A stretch of DNA of 64,000 bases from Dipteris shenzhenensis (lineage: Eukaryota; Polypodiophyta; Polypodiopsida; Gleicheniales), in NCBI GenBank assembly GCA_047967505.1, contig CM106538.1. One strand, 5' to 3'. Position numbers and translations under genes: made by a program. Below are positions 1 through 11,559 of this stretch, in pieces; the stretch's first letter is position 1, and every line of letters begins with the position of its first letter. Below the pieces are notes generated by a model that worked only from the letters and a program-made list of their open reading frames with translations, made no database searches and was not told the DNA's origin.

Positions 1-2
1 CA

Positions 3-1871
3 TGCTCTATCATTCAGTCATCACTCTCGAAGTCAGTCTACTTGCAGGTACAGGATGGTGTACAGGGTGTAGATTACCATGCATATGAGTTTTATACTCA
101 TATATGCCGGATGTATGACCATGATAGTGTTATGTTACAGCATGATGGGCTGAAATGTACTGATGGGCTGAATTACAGCCTTGATATGCACTCCAAAGGT
201 CGAAACAGGTCATGTTCAAGGGGGAATTCCAAGAGCAAGTCTAGCTCTCGGACTTGTGTTAGATGTTTCTATTGTGGAAAGTATGGCCACATGAAAAAGT
301 ATTGCTGGAAATGGCTGAGAAAATACAAGAAGAAGAGCAAGGTTAAGAATGACAGGAAGAAGGAGAAGAAGCATGTTGAGCTTCAAGGCGTGGATGCCAG
401 GGTTTCCACTGACAGTAGCAGTGATGAAGGCATTCTTTTATCTATGTCTGACACCTCCTTTTTGGCCACTGATGTACCCATTCTCGGTGATTGGATATTA
501 GATCCATGTGCTTCATGTCATATGACCCCTCATAGGTCATGGTTCAGTGCATATCAGGAATGCATTGTGGAGAGTAGTTTGATGGGCATTGATCATTCTA
601 TGGATGTCTATGGTTATGGGGATATCCACCTTGTTATGCCTAGTGGCTCTATTCTTGTTCTACAGAGGGTTAGACATATACCAGGACTTGCTACAAGCAA
701 GATCAGTACTGGACAGTTGGTTGAGGCAGGTTATCATGTCTCTTTGGATGATCGTGCATGGAAGATTGCTAGAGGCAATCTGGTTATGGCTAGGGAATCA
801 CGGGTTGGATTCTCTGATGCATTGCATGTATCAGGTGTCCAGGATAAGATGCTTATGATTAGTAAGCAGCCATTAGCTAGTTTATGGTATGCCAGACTTG
901 GACATATGTCTACTGCAGGTATGGAAGCCCTTATAACATTGAGATACATTCCTGTTATGGATGTCTCTCAAATTTTATGTCATGATTGTAATGATGGTCA
1001 ACAGTCAGGATCCTCCTTTGTGAGGAACACAGTCAGTGAGAGGTATCTTGAGCCATTGCAGTTGGTTCATAGTGCAGTTTGTGGGCCTATGCGTACCGTT
1101 TCACTGGGTGGCGCCTCTTACTTTGTGACATTTATTGATGCTGCTACAAAGTACATATGGGTATATCCGATTCGGCAGAAGCATGATGTATATGATACAT
1201 TTCAGCGCTTCTTGGGTAATGCTAAAAATCAGTCAGGAAAGAAGCTATTGAGCTTGATGACTGATGGTGATGCAGAGTTTACCTCTCCTAGATTTCAGCA
1301 TCTATGTGATACACTTGGTATCAGGAGGGTGTTGACCACTCCTCATCTTTCTGCTCACGATGCCTTGGCAGAAGGCATAAATCGGATTCTATTGGATAGG
1401 ATTGGTAGCTTGCTACGGTATGCAAGTCTTACCGAATGCTATTGGGCTGAGGCATGTAAGATAGCTGCATACTTGCTTAACAGGTCACCCAGGAGATCTC
1501 TGAATGGTAGAGTGCCATTTGACTTCTTGACAGGCAGGGCACCATGTTATGAGCATTTACGTGTGTTTGGCTACGAGGCTTATGCTCATGGTTCCCGATC
1601 GAGGAGGTGTATCTTCCTTGGATATAGTGAGTCCAGTGAGGACTACAGGTTATGGGATTCTTCAACTAGAGAGTTGATACGGAGCCATAATGTCTATTTC
1701 AGAGAGGATGCTATGTTTAGACAGCCCAGGACTGTGGATAGCAGGAGAGTGGTGTTCCAGGAGGGTGTAAGTGCACTGATATCTCCGAATTCTTTGCAGA
1801 GGCAGCCCATATCCCTTGAAGTGGGAGGTTTTTCCCACAGTGAGCAGGTTATAAAGTTGGGACAACAATGA
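3..1871 (+). pseudogene. Ty1/copia gag-protease-integrase polyprotein, 5' end outside window
   Basis: The frame is open from the left edge to a TGA at 1869-1871, over 600 codons. It carries a canonical CX2CX4HX4C zinc knuckle (CFYCGKYGHMKKYC, near 270-310), a pepsin-like protease site, then a copia integrase core and the C-terminal LRVFGYEAYAH and CIFLGY motifs. In copia elements these parts package RNA, mature the polyprotein and insert the cDNA. Key residues are damaged: the protease reads LDPCAS instead of LDSGAS, the first integrase Asp motif reads HSAVCGP (Asp to Ala), and the second reads TDGDAEF instead of TDNGGEF. It is therefore unlikely to be active, yet no stop interrupts the frame. 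The reverse-transcriptase part follows only as broken pieces. The family call is secure; the start lies outside the window. Confidence 0.85.
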
Positions 1872-1934
1872 TTACTTCCTGATTTTGGTCAGAGACAATC
1901 AGATGTCTCAAGTATTCCACAGGTTTATACTCCT

Positions 1935-2771
1935 ATGGAGATTGTTGATGCATCTTCTATGGAAAGTTACAATTTGCTCCTAGGATGCGGAGTGCCTCTT
2001 GTAGATGAGGATGAGGCTATGCATGGTGAGGAGGATACCTTGGCTAACGATGCCCGGTATGATCCATTGGCTAGTTATGCCAGGACAAATGTGGTTTCTG
2101 CAGTTATTGACTCGGGTCATATTGCGCATGGGTAGGAATCATTGATATGTTTGCTTCGTAAGTGCCTTCATGGCCAGAAGCAATCCCCTCGAGCTTGGCT
2201 TCATAGGTTTGATACCGTTATGAGAGCTCAGGATGTGATGCGCAGTGAGACAGGTTATGGTCTCAGTATTCAGGAGGTTGCTATCCTTCTGAGGTTACTT
2301 GCCATATGGTTCCTTATGGACAGGGATGCTTTGCAGTGGGAGCTGCATGATCTTGATGATGTTTGTCAGATACTTGGTTATTTCAGTATGGACAGGGGGA
2401 AGTTACTGAGTACTCCATTGCCTATATCGGCTCCATACTTGAAACACTGCAGGTTTGACGATCACAGATCAGTTGAGCAGCAAGTTATGGTTGATATGGC
2501 AGCCATAGTACTTCATGCATCCATGACTATGTTGAGACTTGGTTCTCACATGTTTGCCATTGGGGCTACACTTCCGGTTCTTGCTTCCGTTGCAATGGAA
2601 GTTGGTAGCATGATTATGGTAGATTTTGGCAGTAGGGAAGCGGTTGTGGACATCAGGTCCTTATGCTTCCAAGAGCAGCATGCAGGTGATGCAGGTTGGG
2701 TAGACCAGCAGAGGTCTATTGTAGGTTATGTGCTTATGGTCACAGTAACATATTCTAGAAAGAGTAGTTGA
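1935..2771 (+). pseudogene. Ty1/copia reverse transcriptase / RNase H remnant
   Basis: This continues the copia element to its left in decayed form. The motif KCLHGQKQSPRAWLHRFD near 2160-2210 matches the copia signature K(S/T)LYGLKQAPRAWY. GDAGWVDQQRSIVGYVL near 2690-2735 matches the RNase H region D(S)DWAGD..RRSTSGY. The catalytic YVDD block and most of the fingers and palm are missing or unrecognisable, so large internal deletions are inferred. The stretch 1872-1934 and the small frame 1935-2135 correspond to the acidic linker between integrase and reverse transcriptase. The relic stops abruptly near 2775, where gypsy sequence begins with no spacer or LTR. Confidence 0.7.
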
Positions 2772-2777
2772 GAGGGA

Positions 2778-4880
2778 AGCTTACAACTTCCTAGATGGAT
2801 CCTCGGGATATAATCATGTATCCATAGCCCTGGAAGATTAACATAAAACTACCTTTGGAACCAAGTGTGGTGTGTATGTGGCCAAAGTGATGATATTTGG
2901 ACTTACCAATGTGGCCCTTCACATTTCAACAGTTGGTGATCATCGTCTTCAAGGAGTATCTAAGGGACTTCGTAGAAGTCTTCTTGGAGGATGTGCCCGT
3001 GAATCTGACATGGGATGATCATTTGAAATACCTGAAACTAGTCCTTAATAGGTGCAAGTTGTATTGGATATCATTGAATTTGCATAAGTGTCAATTCCAA
3101 GTCAAACAGATGTCATTCTAGTGTTCAAGAATGGCATCTCCATCGATTACAACAACATCAAGCTCATTCTAGAGTTCCCCCCCCCTGAATGCCAAGGGAG
3201 TGCAATGGTTTATAGGCCATATGGGTTACTATCAAAGATTCACCTATCATACGCACACATAGCCCAGCCATTGTACAAGCTGCTAGTAGTCTTTGAGTGG
3301 ACTGAGGAATGTCAGAAATCCTTTGAAACCCTCAAGCTACCTCTGGCCATAGCACTGGTATTGCGGGCCCCGGACTGGGATCTAATATTCCATATCCACA
3401 TAGATGCCTCAAAATTTGCCAACGAGTGTGTGTTAGGCCAACCACATCCTAGCCGACCACATCTCAAGGATTTTCAATGGGGAAGCTCCAACAGGAGTCC
3501 CGAATGACCTCCCCAATGCTCTCCTATTTCTCGTTGACATAATTCCAGAATGCACTACCTGGCAAACGGGTTACCCCTAGACAAAGCCCTCAAGAAGGAT
3601 AGAGCCCATATGCTCATTACGGACGCAACACCGTATCAGCTAATTGCAAGCCAACTCTACCACATGGGCAAAGATGGCATCATGCATAGGTGTGTGTATG
3701 AACATGAATATATCAATGTGCTTGAAGAAGCCCATTTCGAGATAGACAACAATCACTTTGCCGTGCTGATGTTATGGCACGTAAAGTGTTATAGGCAGGC
3801 CTCTCATGGCCAACTCTCTTTAGAGATGAAGTCAAGTTTATCAAGCGATGTGATCCCTACCAAAGAGTGCAAATACCACATAAATCAGGCATGATGCCCC
3901 TAACGGGAATATTAACTGATCAGCCCTTTGAGAAATGGGGCATAAATTTTATTGGTCTAATAAGCCCAACAGCAGCTAAAGGAACAGGGGTCAAATACAT
4001 TATCCTGGCCACAGATTATTTCACCAAACGGGTGAAGGGATGAGCCACGCGAAAAGCTAATGCGTAGTCCACAGCTAAGTTTTTATACAAATAAGTCATC
4101 ACACGATTCGGGTATCCCTTGGAATTAGTCAGTGATCGTGAAACTCATTTCCTCAATGAAAATATAGCAATCCTGTCTAGCGAATTCATCATCATACATA
4201 GGAAATCGATGCCATACTATCTCAGGGAAAAAGGCCTGTCTAAGATCTCGAACCAAACATGCTTTATAACTTCCATCGTTAAAGCCAGTCGTACCAACTG
4301 GGAGCACAAGCTCATCACAACATTGTGGACCTACCAGACGTCTTACAACGTGGTAGCAAAATGCATCCCCTTCAACTTAGCCTTTGGTGTGGAAGCAGTT
4401 ATGCCAATGGAGTATGTAGTACCCAACCTTCGCATTAGGATCAAGTAAAGGCTCACCAAAAATGCTTTGGCGGAGCACTTAATCGATCAGGAATGACTAG
4501 ATGAAATGAGATTGCATGCAACCTATTGCCTTCGAGTGGAGAAGGCAAGGCATAAGAAATGGTTTGACCGCAACCTCAAGAACAAAGAGCTCAAGGAGGG
4601 AGACAAAGCACTCCTCCATGGCATCTATAACACCAAGCACAAACTTAAATATAGGGGCATGGGTCCCTACCATGTAGCGAAGATTACCCCACAAGGTGCA
4701 TGCCGAATAGCTAGGGAATAGCTACCCTAAATGGAGTTGAGATGGATGGCTATCTGAATGGTAGCAAATTGAAAAGATACTATGGCCCCCTCACTCTACA
4801 AACCCTCCAAGCCATACATAGGGAAAAGGAGGTCGAGATCGAGATAGCCCAAATGAAATGCCAAGCCATCGACAAAGCCT
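2778..4880 (+). pseudogene. Ty3/gypsy pol relic (RT, RNase H, integrase)
   Basis: Three-frame reading recovers gypsy pol in the normal order. Reverse transcriptase spans about 2778-3120 (FLDGSSGYNHVSIALED, then a VFLEDV motif where YIDD-type residues are expected, then DHLKYLKLVLNRCK). The RNase H start is near 3340-3440 (IHIDASKFANECVLGQ). Integrase spans about 3550-4450 (FEKWGINFIG; ILATDYFTKR near 4000; LVSDRETHFLNENI near 4130). A C-terminal part of 4500-4790 has RHKKWFDRNL and, in another frame, LNGSKLKRYYG. Several frameshifts and stops separate the parts, including a TAA near 2840 where the family has Gln. No LTR was recognised. The element is dead and belongs to Ty3/gypsy by motif order. 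Confidence 0.82.
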
Positions 4881-4989
4881 AGGCATGTAATACAAAAATC
4901 AAACAATGAAAACAAATGGCCTTGTTTAAGGCAACAATAGAGCACCTAGGGCCAAATCAATGAACTAATAGTAGATCTAGCTAGGTTGA

Positions 4990-5085
4990 GTGTCCAATCA
5001 TGCAGGGTTCAAGTACAGGCATCGAGGCACTCGTGGATCCAAGAGCGAGTCATAACTTCATCTATCGCAAAGTATGGGAAGTGCT
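4990..5085 (+). pseudogene. Ty3/gypsy aspartic protease fragment
   Basis: One short frame reads GIEALVDPRASHNFIYRKVW, matching the gypsy retropepsin signature ALVDSGATHNFI. The catalytic Asp is kept but the following Ser-Gly is Pro-Arg. A protease lying 3' of an integrase is out of order for a single gypsy element, so this is either a second gypsy copy or a rearranged piece. It meets opposite-strand copia gag at about 5080. Confidence 0.55.
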
Positions 5086-5461
5086 AAGGAGTGCCACTAG
5101 CAATCTTCAATTCAAAGAAAGCAATCTTAAGTGACAATTTTGAGATGTGAGAGCTAGCACCAAAAATAATATCAAGCTTCTGCCAAGCTTTAGAAGGAGA
5201 CTCCAAATCAGAAATGTGATGAATATAGTCATCTCCTAAGCCAAGAGCAATGATGCCATAGGCTTTCTCCTCTCTAGCAGGATCTCATGCTGGGTGTGTA
5301 GGAGCTATGGATTCTCCAGCATTAGAGGCTATTGAAGAAGAAGTTGAAGCAGGTTTGACAAACCCCTAGAGGTTTTCCCTCATCAATGCAAACTTAACCT
5401 TCATTTGCCATGTGTGAAAGCCTTTACCATTGAGCTTATCCATATTCAAGAAGGTAGCCAT
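5080..5461 (-). pseudogene. Ty1/copia gag (UBN2-type) N-terminal relic
   Basis: The minus strand starts with ATG at 5461 and reads MATFLNMDKLNGKGFHTWQM, then FALMREN, then YGIIALGLGDDYIHHISDLE, SPSKAWQKLDIIFGA and SKLSLKIAFFELK. This matches the copia gag pattern (FDG.N...W, then ALW.I...L......I......AKE.WD.L...Y). A TAG and a TGA interrupt the frame. The gag stops at about 5080, where gypsy sequence in the other orientation abuts it, so everything downstream (zinc knuckle and pol) has been lost. The matching primer-binding site and LTR lie about 850 bp upstream, at 6317-6529. Confidence 0.7.
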
Positions 5462-6316
5462 GAGAGGGTCTAACCCAAAATGGGCAGTGTCTACTCTTTT
5501 ACAAGGCTAGAAAGAGTTGAACAGCTTCAAAGTACAAGCATTTAGAGTAGCAAAGACTTGTAACCAAATTCCATACTACAAATCATAATGGAAATGATGC
5601 TTCCACTTGCATGCTTCATAGAGGTGGCTAAATGAAAGTATTCCAAGCAAATCTAGGTATAGCAACTTAAAGGAAAGTTGTAGCCATAGTTGTAATGATG
5701 CTATTCAACACTTTAAAACATCAGAATTGCTAAAGTAGCATCTAATGTAGCATCAAACTCACAACATTGTCAAAACTATCCAAAACAGAGGCCTGAACTT
5801 GGAGGGATTGTATCTCACTCTTCAAAGCAAAGAAAAGAGGGCTTTCTAGGTAGAAAAAAAGCTGATATACCAGAGAAGAGCCACTAAGGAGGAGAAGCTA
5901 AATGCCACGTCATGTCGCCATAGCCAATAGCTTGAAAGTCGACTGGTTTTTTTACTGTTTCTCCCTCCCTGGTGGACCATTTCCCTTCAAATCTGGACAG
6001 GAGCTATCTCATACTGTTGTGCAAGCTTGGCTTAGAGGAATTTTGGAATGGCTACTCCAGCAAGTTGCATTGCAAGAAAAGGTGTCAAGAGGAAGATGAC
6101 TGTTGCGCGGTTTCGTGGGCAGCATTCTCTAATTCCTTTGAAGTGGAAGTTCGCCCATACACGAGGAGTCTATAGCTCAAAGGATTTGGAGAATGGTGAA
6201 AAGACGAGGGAGAACAAGCTCTCACAAGTTTGGGGAAGAAATGGTGAAGATGAAGAAGATGATGGAGAAGAAGAAGATGATGACATGGCATAAATGGGCT
6301 CAAGGAGGATCAGAGT
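5462..6316 (-). other. 5' leader of the truncated copia element
   Basis: This lies between the gag start and the primer-binding site. Close to the primer site the minus strand has a short ATG frame (ATG at 6290-6292) beginning with a Ser-rich run, MSSSSSSPSSSSSSP, the kind of start seen in some copia gag proteins. It soon stops. I see no other gene. A low-complexity GAAGAAGATGA tract lies at about 6245-6290. Confidence 0.4.
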
Positions 6317-6328
6317 GCTCTGATACCA
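6317..6328 (-). other. Copia primer-binding site (tRNA-iMet)
   Basis: The minus strand reads TGGTATCAGAGC, the complement of the 3' end of plant initiator Met-tRNA and the standard copia primer-binding site. It directly abuts the CA end of the LTR at 6329-6529, which fixes the element as minus strand with its 5' LTR on the right. Confidence 0.9.
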
Positions 6329-6529
6329 TGTAGAAGAACTGAAAGGAAAGCATGAAGCTGAACATGAAATGAGAATGCTTGCTTGCTTATGGAATGAAGA
6401 AAGGTGAGGTCCATATGTAGGCACCTCTTACATGAGCCACCAAGCACCATGATCATCTCCTTAATCATCTCCTCAATCAACTCCTAGATTCTCTCAATCA
6501 TCCTATGTGGCATCTACCACCACCTAACA
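6329..6529 (-). repeat. Copia 5' LTR, 201 bp
   Basis: Minus strand: it begins TGTTAGGTGGTGG and ends CTTCTACA, giving TG...CA termini, and is followed at once by the initiator-tRNA primer site. The length is short but within the copia range. The partner 3' LTR is absent because the element is truncated near 5080. No clear TATA box was identified. Confidence 0.8.
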
Positions 6530-7499
6530 GTGCTTATGGGCACCAAACTGTGCCTCTAGCACACACACATAGAAACCAAGGTGTGCCTGGGGCATACACC
6601 TTGAGATATCCCATCAGGCTACTATCAAGGCAAGCGATACGTTTGGGTTCCAAATCTTCCAACGACACTGCATGCACAACGTCAACTCATTGGGATTCAT
6701 AATGTAGTAACACAAGAACCAGCGTCAACTCTTGATGCAATCCCACAAGAACCTACCCTCAAGCCCAGCATGATGAACAATTCTGCGAGCTCGAGGAGTG
6801 TCATGATTCCATGTATAGTGCAACTCAATGAGAAAGCCGCCAAGGTCATTGAGGAAGCATCATAAGAACCCCTAAATTTGGGATGGTTTCACAAGAACCT
6901 TCCTCCATGCCCCCGTGCACATGCCATCAAAAGTCACCTCACTCAGGGGGGCACCCATGGTGTCACCCGAACATACCCCGCCTATCAAATCAAATGTCAC
7001 AGTATCACAAGGACTTGTCCTCGCTTCAGTTACAGCCACACAAGAATCCGCATGCCTTATTCTGAGAGAGTTCCATCAAAGTGAATGCCACAGTGTTGAT
7101 ATGGACATGACAACTAGGATGATGCACAAACTCAACGCATGCTCTACTTGGCTGATGACGCGATATGCTATTGTTCGGCATCCAACTCCATTACATTTCA
7201 AATAATCATCAAGTCTAGGACTAGGTGAGTCTGTACGGTAGGCATATCACCCACATGCTCCAGCAGCTCACAAGTCCTTGGTATTCCAATGCACTCACTC
7301 ACATTCACACTCAGAATTAGGTGAATACGACAATACATTTTTGTGTATTTTCTTCATATTTTGCATCGTGGCACACTGATTGCATGAGTCTATGCATCAC
7401 CTAGTCCATCCACCCTTTTTCCCTCTGGACAACACCCTCAGCATCCCCCCCCCCTTTTTTGGGTTCTTTTTTTCCATTTTCCCTCTCAATAATTGTGAC
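6530..7499. other. No gene recognised
   Basis: Only short frames occur in this stretch, none resembling a known protein. The phrase CACAAGAACC recurs at about 6709, 6747, 6865 and 6890, hinting at an old degenerate repeat. Composition is C/A-rich, like the relic that follows. Confidence 0.4.
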
Positions 7500-7840
7500 A
7501 ACTATCAACCCGATGACTTGTCAAATTACAACTATCCCGTCGAATCATTGCCTTATAGCTAACGCGATGACCCATCACCTTATAGCTATCCCATCAGATT
7601 GTCGCCTTCCTCCCATCCTGCCACGCCTTACAACTATCCCACCAGATCGTCACCTTATAGCTATCCTGGTGGATCACCGCCTTCCTCCCTTCCCATCGGA
7701 TCATCACCTTACAGCTAACTTGACGACCTGTTGCCTTACAGTTATCTCGATGGATCGTCACCTTCCTCCCATCCCATCGGATCGTAGCCTTACAACTATC
7801 ATGCTGACCCGTCACCTTATGCTATCCCCTCGGCCGTTGG
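7500..7840. repeat. Degenerate short-period tandem repeat
   Basis: Phrases such as CACCTTATAGCTATCCCATC, GATCGTCACCTTCCTCCCATC and CACCTTACAACTATC recur about every 20-45 bp with many substitutions. Read on the plus strand the frame gives a monotonous IPSDRHLPPIPSDHHL-like pattern. This is a consequence of the repeat, not evidence of a gene. Confidence 0.6.
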
Positions 7841-7847
7841 ATACCAA

Positions 7848-7857
7848 AACCTATAAA
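7848..7857 (+). promoter_or_regulatory. TATA-box-like sequence upstream of the relic ORF
   Basis: CCTATAAAAAGG lies about 125 bp before the first ATG-proximal part of the long decayed frame that starts near 7977. The match is good for a plant core promoter or an LTR promoter, but its function is only inferred from position. Confidence 0.35.
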
Positions 7858-7976
7858 AAGGCACCCTATCCCTCCGGATTGTCACCTTAGCAAAAATAGC
7901 AAAACTCTACCAAATTTTTGCCATATTTTCCACAACCCCCTACCTCTTTCCATACTGCATACCAACCACCCTTTGG

Positions 7977-10900
7977 ATGTCCTCAGCCTTGTCTTCCTCC
8001 ACTAACTCATTTATCACCCACCTGCCTTCTTTCTTCCCCAAGTTTCTTAAATTTAAAAGGGACTTCGGCCTCCAACCCCCGAATTCAGTTCCCACTGGCC
8101 CTTTTGAATCCCAAAGCACACCCTTCGGGACTATTAGAATTCCATCAGACATCCTGATAGAGGTACTTCAAATAGAAGAGGAGATCTCGACCCAACAAGC
8201 CTCCCAAGCACAACCAGTAGCAGCGGCTGTAACCACTCCCCCGAAATCATCCAAGAAGTGCATGGCTAGCTCCAACACAGGGGGAGTACAAGGTCGTGAG
8301 GTCCCTGAAATGCTCACCACTCGGAGAAACATGGCTCTAACAACTCAACAGCTGCATGAATAGTATGTGTATGAGGGGAATGATTATACCCTATACTACC
8401 ATAACACAACCGCATACCAATCTCTCAAGGAGCCAGAAGTACAAGCATCCCAGGCAATGACAAGTCTCAAGCCTATTGCGGACCGTCTGTCATGTCACCT
8501 CGACATGAAGTTGGTCGGGGAATTCGTCAGCAGCCTACAACTCAAACTCCAATGGCGGCATTCTCTCGATGCAGCAGGCACCCTCACTTCCACCACCACA
8601 ATGTGGACGTGGTGTGCTCTTCCTTCGACCTCCCTGTCATTGCAGACAAGTACTCACACAAGAAATACATGCACGAGGCCCACGGCAAGATCTATAAATA
8701 CGACAGAAAGAAGAGAAAGCACCAAATCCACTTCTCTAAGAGAGATAACAAAGCCCGAGATGGAAAAATCGGCAAGAGTGCTCCAGTGGTTGACACAAGT
8801 CAAACACATGGACCACCATCGGTCGATAGTGCCAAACATCCTTGCAAGGTTGGCAGAGGCACGGGTCACCAACTGCGCTGATTACTTTTGCACACAGATG
8901 AGGGAAGACCTCAAGACACATAGTAATATCCTGGGCAATCCAATGTTGTACATGCCTATGCTTTACCATTTGTTGGGGCACTAGCCGCGTATCGGATATG
9001 GGCTGGCTGTCAAGGCAGCCACAGGACTCGTTCCAATAGATGAAGTAGCGACGATGGCCAACCCCAAACAGCTGATATGCAATCTAATCCCCACCCCCTC
9101 CAGCCATCCTGCTCAACAACCACTTGACAGTTAATTGTGGGAACAATACGAAGACCATCAAGTGCAGTAATTTGTAAGGAGGCAGTGACACGTCGAGGCA
9201 TCCACCCAACACCCTAAAGGCAAGGCCCCCATTTTGGACCCCATTGGTGTGGAAGAGTTTCACAAGGATGACAATGTAAATATTGGTCTCCACCCCATGG
9301 TAACAAGCATTCCCCCCACCCCTTCTGCCCCCCAGACTATAGCTACTACTACCCCATTGCAACCCCAAGAACCCACTTCATTCATCACAGTCTCTTCCTC
9401 TTCTCCATGCCATACTCATAGAAGCCCTAAAGTCTGCAGTGCACCGTAGTACCAAAGACCTAGAGGCTATTGGCCGAATAGCTCTCACACTAGTAGGGAT
9501 TTGACTGACAAATCCAAACCCTTCTTGCAGAGGAGCAAGCCCTCACTATCTCTATGCAAGCACAGAATGAGAACCTTTGTACCTCAGGCCACCCAAAGGA
9601 ATCTACGTTGGAAGACAGAGAGCAGTAGGAGTTCTCGATGTACAAGGAGGTCTCTGCACAACTCGCCACCTACACCGTCTCCCCACGCACCATCCCCCAA
9701 ACACTTCGATGCACTCTGTGCAAAAAACCTCATTTTCCACATAGATTTCACCGCCCCTCTGCCACCTAAAACACTCCAGACCATCCTCCGTCGCAACCCC
9801 GACCACTATCGTCCCATCCTCGCCATGTCCTAATTCTCCCTCAACCTTTAGCCTGCCAGTCTAACCTTTCGATCGTTAAACCCTACTCCACCCACCCCAT
9901 CCTCCTAAACTTCCGGGCATGGTCTCGACTAATCACATAGTCCACCGATTGTCCACAGGATGATGAAGTGATGCAGTTAGCCAATCCCAACAAACTTAGC
10001 CCATGCGTCTAGACTCCCGATAGCCTCCAAGCCGATATCAACTGGATGTAGACCTATGTGGCCGGGCTTCAGCAATCCAAATGCAAGGACACCTAGTTGC
10101 ATATCGCTCCATGGCCTACCATCCCCTCGGCATCATCATTTTGTTGAATCGAGTGCTACAAGCTCTCCAGGACTCACTTGAGTCCTTGGTCAGCAATTTT
10201 GAAACAATTCATGTAACATACCCTGAAGATGCCATCGAGGAGGAAGGGCAGGAAGCAATCATTAGCTTTAACTCTACCGCTGCCCCCACAGAAATTCCAT
10301 AGCCATCCCCTATCGATCCCACCCAGCTGCCCCAACAACAACCCACCAATCCCATCCCGCCTCCCCTTCCCTGAACAAATGAGTACTCCTCCAATGCTTC
10401 CAACACTAGCACTACACAGCACGGGACATCTCAATCCATCTCCTCCAACTCTCTTGTCGACCTTCTAGATGAGGCTCTCAATACATTACTGAATCCAACA
10501 CATTTTGTACATATGCCCATTGACCCTTTGTCTGTAGGGAATGTAGAGGAGGAGCCTATGCCAAATGTCGATGATGATGTCCCTCCAGAACCCTCTTCGT
10601 ACCGGCCCGAAAAAAACCAATGGTGGCCGGACCTGCAATCCTTCTAGGACTTGCCCGACAACACCCTCATGCATCACTAGAAGGACTAACTAGAAGACTT
10701 TGGCCTTCATCTATACGAGGTCATGGAAGTTCACCCACTCACTCAGTTTATTACCCAATCTTTCAATGACTAGAGGGCGAACCCACCCAAAGCGCACACA
10801 TGGTGGTTACCACTTACCCCTAGACGCGCACATTCCCCTCACCCACTTGGACATCAGCCTTCAACCTTGTTGGTGCATCCCCTTTTTGAAAAAGAAGCAA

Positions 10901-11440
10901 TTTTGGCTCTACTATCGCAATGCACACCTCAAGCAATGAATCCATCCCCTTTACATGCCCATGGAAAGACGACAGACCCGGGCTCAATTTTGAGAGCTCC
11001 TATAAATGACTCAGGAGGGATTTTTCTTTCGCCTCTATTCATTCAACGATACCTATGGCTCAGGGTTCCCGACCCCACGGTTTTGCAGCAGTACACTTCA
11101 ACCATCTTATCCTTTTTCTGCTCCGTGATCTCCTCACCCACAATCAGTCGGCCTATTGACAACAAACTACATAACCTCAATAACCAGATTATCTTCAACC
11201 CCGACAAAAGTCCGTCCCAATTCCAGGACTTATGCCTCTACCTTCAGATCCGCAACCTCCATGGCCATCACATTCAAACATTCAAGGATATGCATGCCAC
11301 CCACTTTTGGAAGTTCTAATCTTATTTCACGCGGATCACCCCCTGGCAATTGGACACGAAGTCCTCCAGACAGTCCTCTCCACTCACCTACTCTAGTGCG
11401 GCTGTGATCCGAGGGCATCTCAACAACAGGATGGGTGGCA
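7977..11440 (+). pseudogene. Unidentified decayed protein-coding relic
   Basis: I do not recognise this protein. Long plus-strand frames run almost end to end. One covers 7977-8984 and is broken only by a TAG at 8361-8363 (QQLHE-stop-YVYEGNDY). The same frame goes on past a TAG at 8982-8984 (GH-stop-PRIGYGLAVKA). Further stretches lie at about 9000-9450 and 10485-11320, with TAG, TAA or TGA where Gln or Arg would restore the reading, for example at about 10645-10770. A basic stretch, KYDRKKRKHQIHFSKRD, appears in another frame at about 8690-8750, so frameshifts also exist. Pro/Thr/Ser-rich parts alternate with globular-looking ones. An old transposon or retroelement protein is the most likely source, but no catalytic motif (YVDD, DSG, D..E integrase) was found. 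Confidence 0.4.
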
Positions 11441-11559
11441 TGTTAATAGCCACATTCATGGAGCACGATGATGGATCTGGCCCTATGGGTTTTGAGCCAC
11501 AAATGGCTCAAGATGGATTTAGTCCTGCAAGTTTTGAGCCTCAAAGGGCTTAGGACCAA

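Noticed and set aside
6048-6293. Acidic small protein (EDEEDDGEEEDDD)
   Set aside because: It is the complement of the Ser-rich start of a minus-strand copia leader frame and has no other support.
6317-6328. Possible tRNA gene from the initiator-tRNA-like 12-mer
   Set aside because: Only the 3' end complement is present and it abuts an LTR, so it is a primer-binding site; the same applies at 51489-51500.
7459-7890. 143-codon frame with repeating IPSDRHL-like motif
   Set aside because: It arises from a short-period DNA repeat with no start context or known domain.
7977-11440. Alternative genetic code with TAG/TAA read as Gln
   Set aside because: The ABCB and PPR genes in the same window use normal stops, and the recoded-looking stops are confined to transposon relics; C-to-T decay explains them better.
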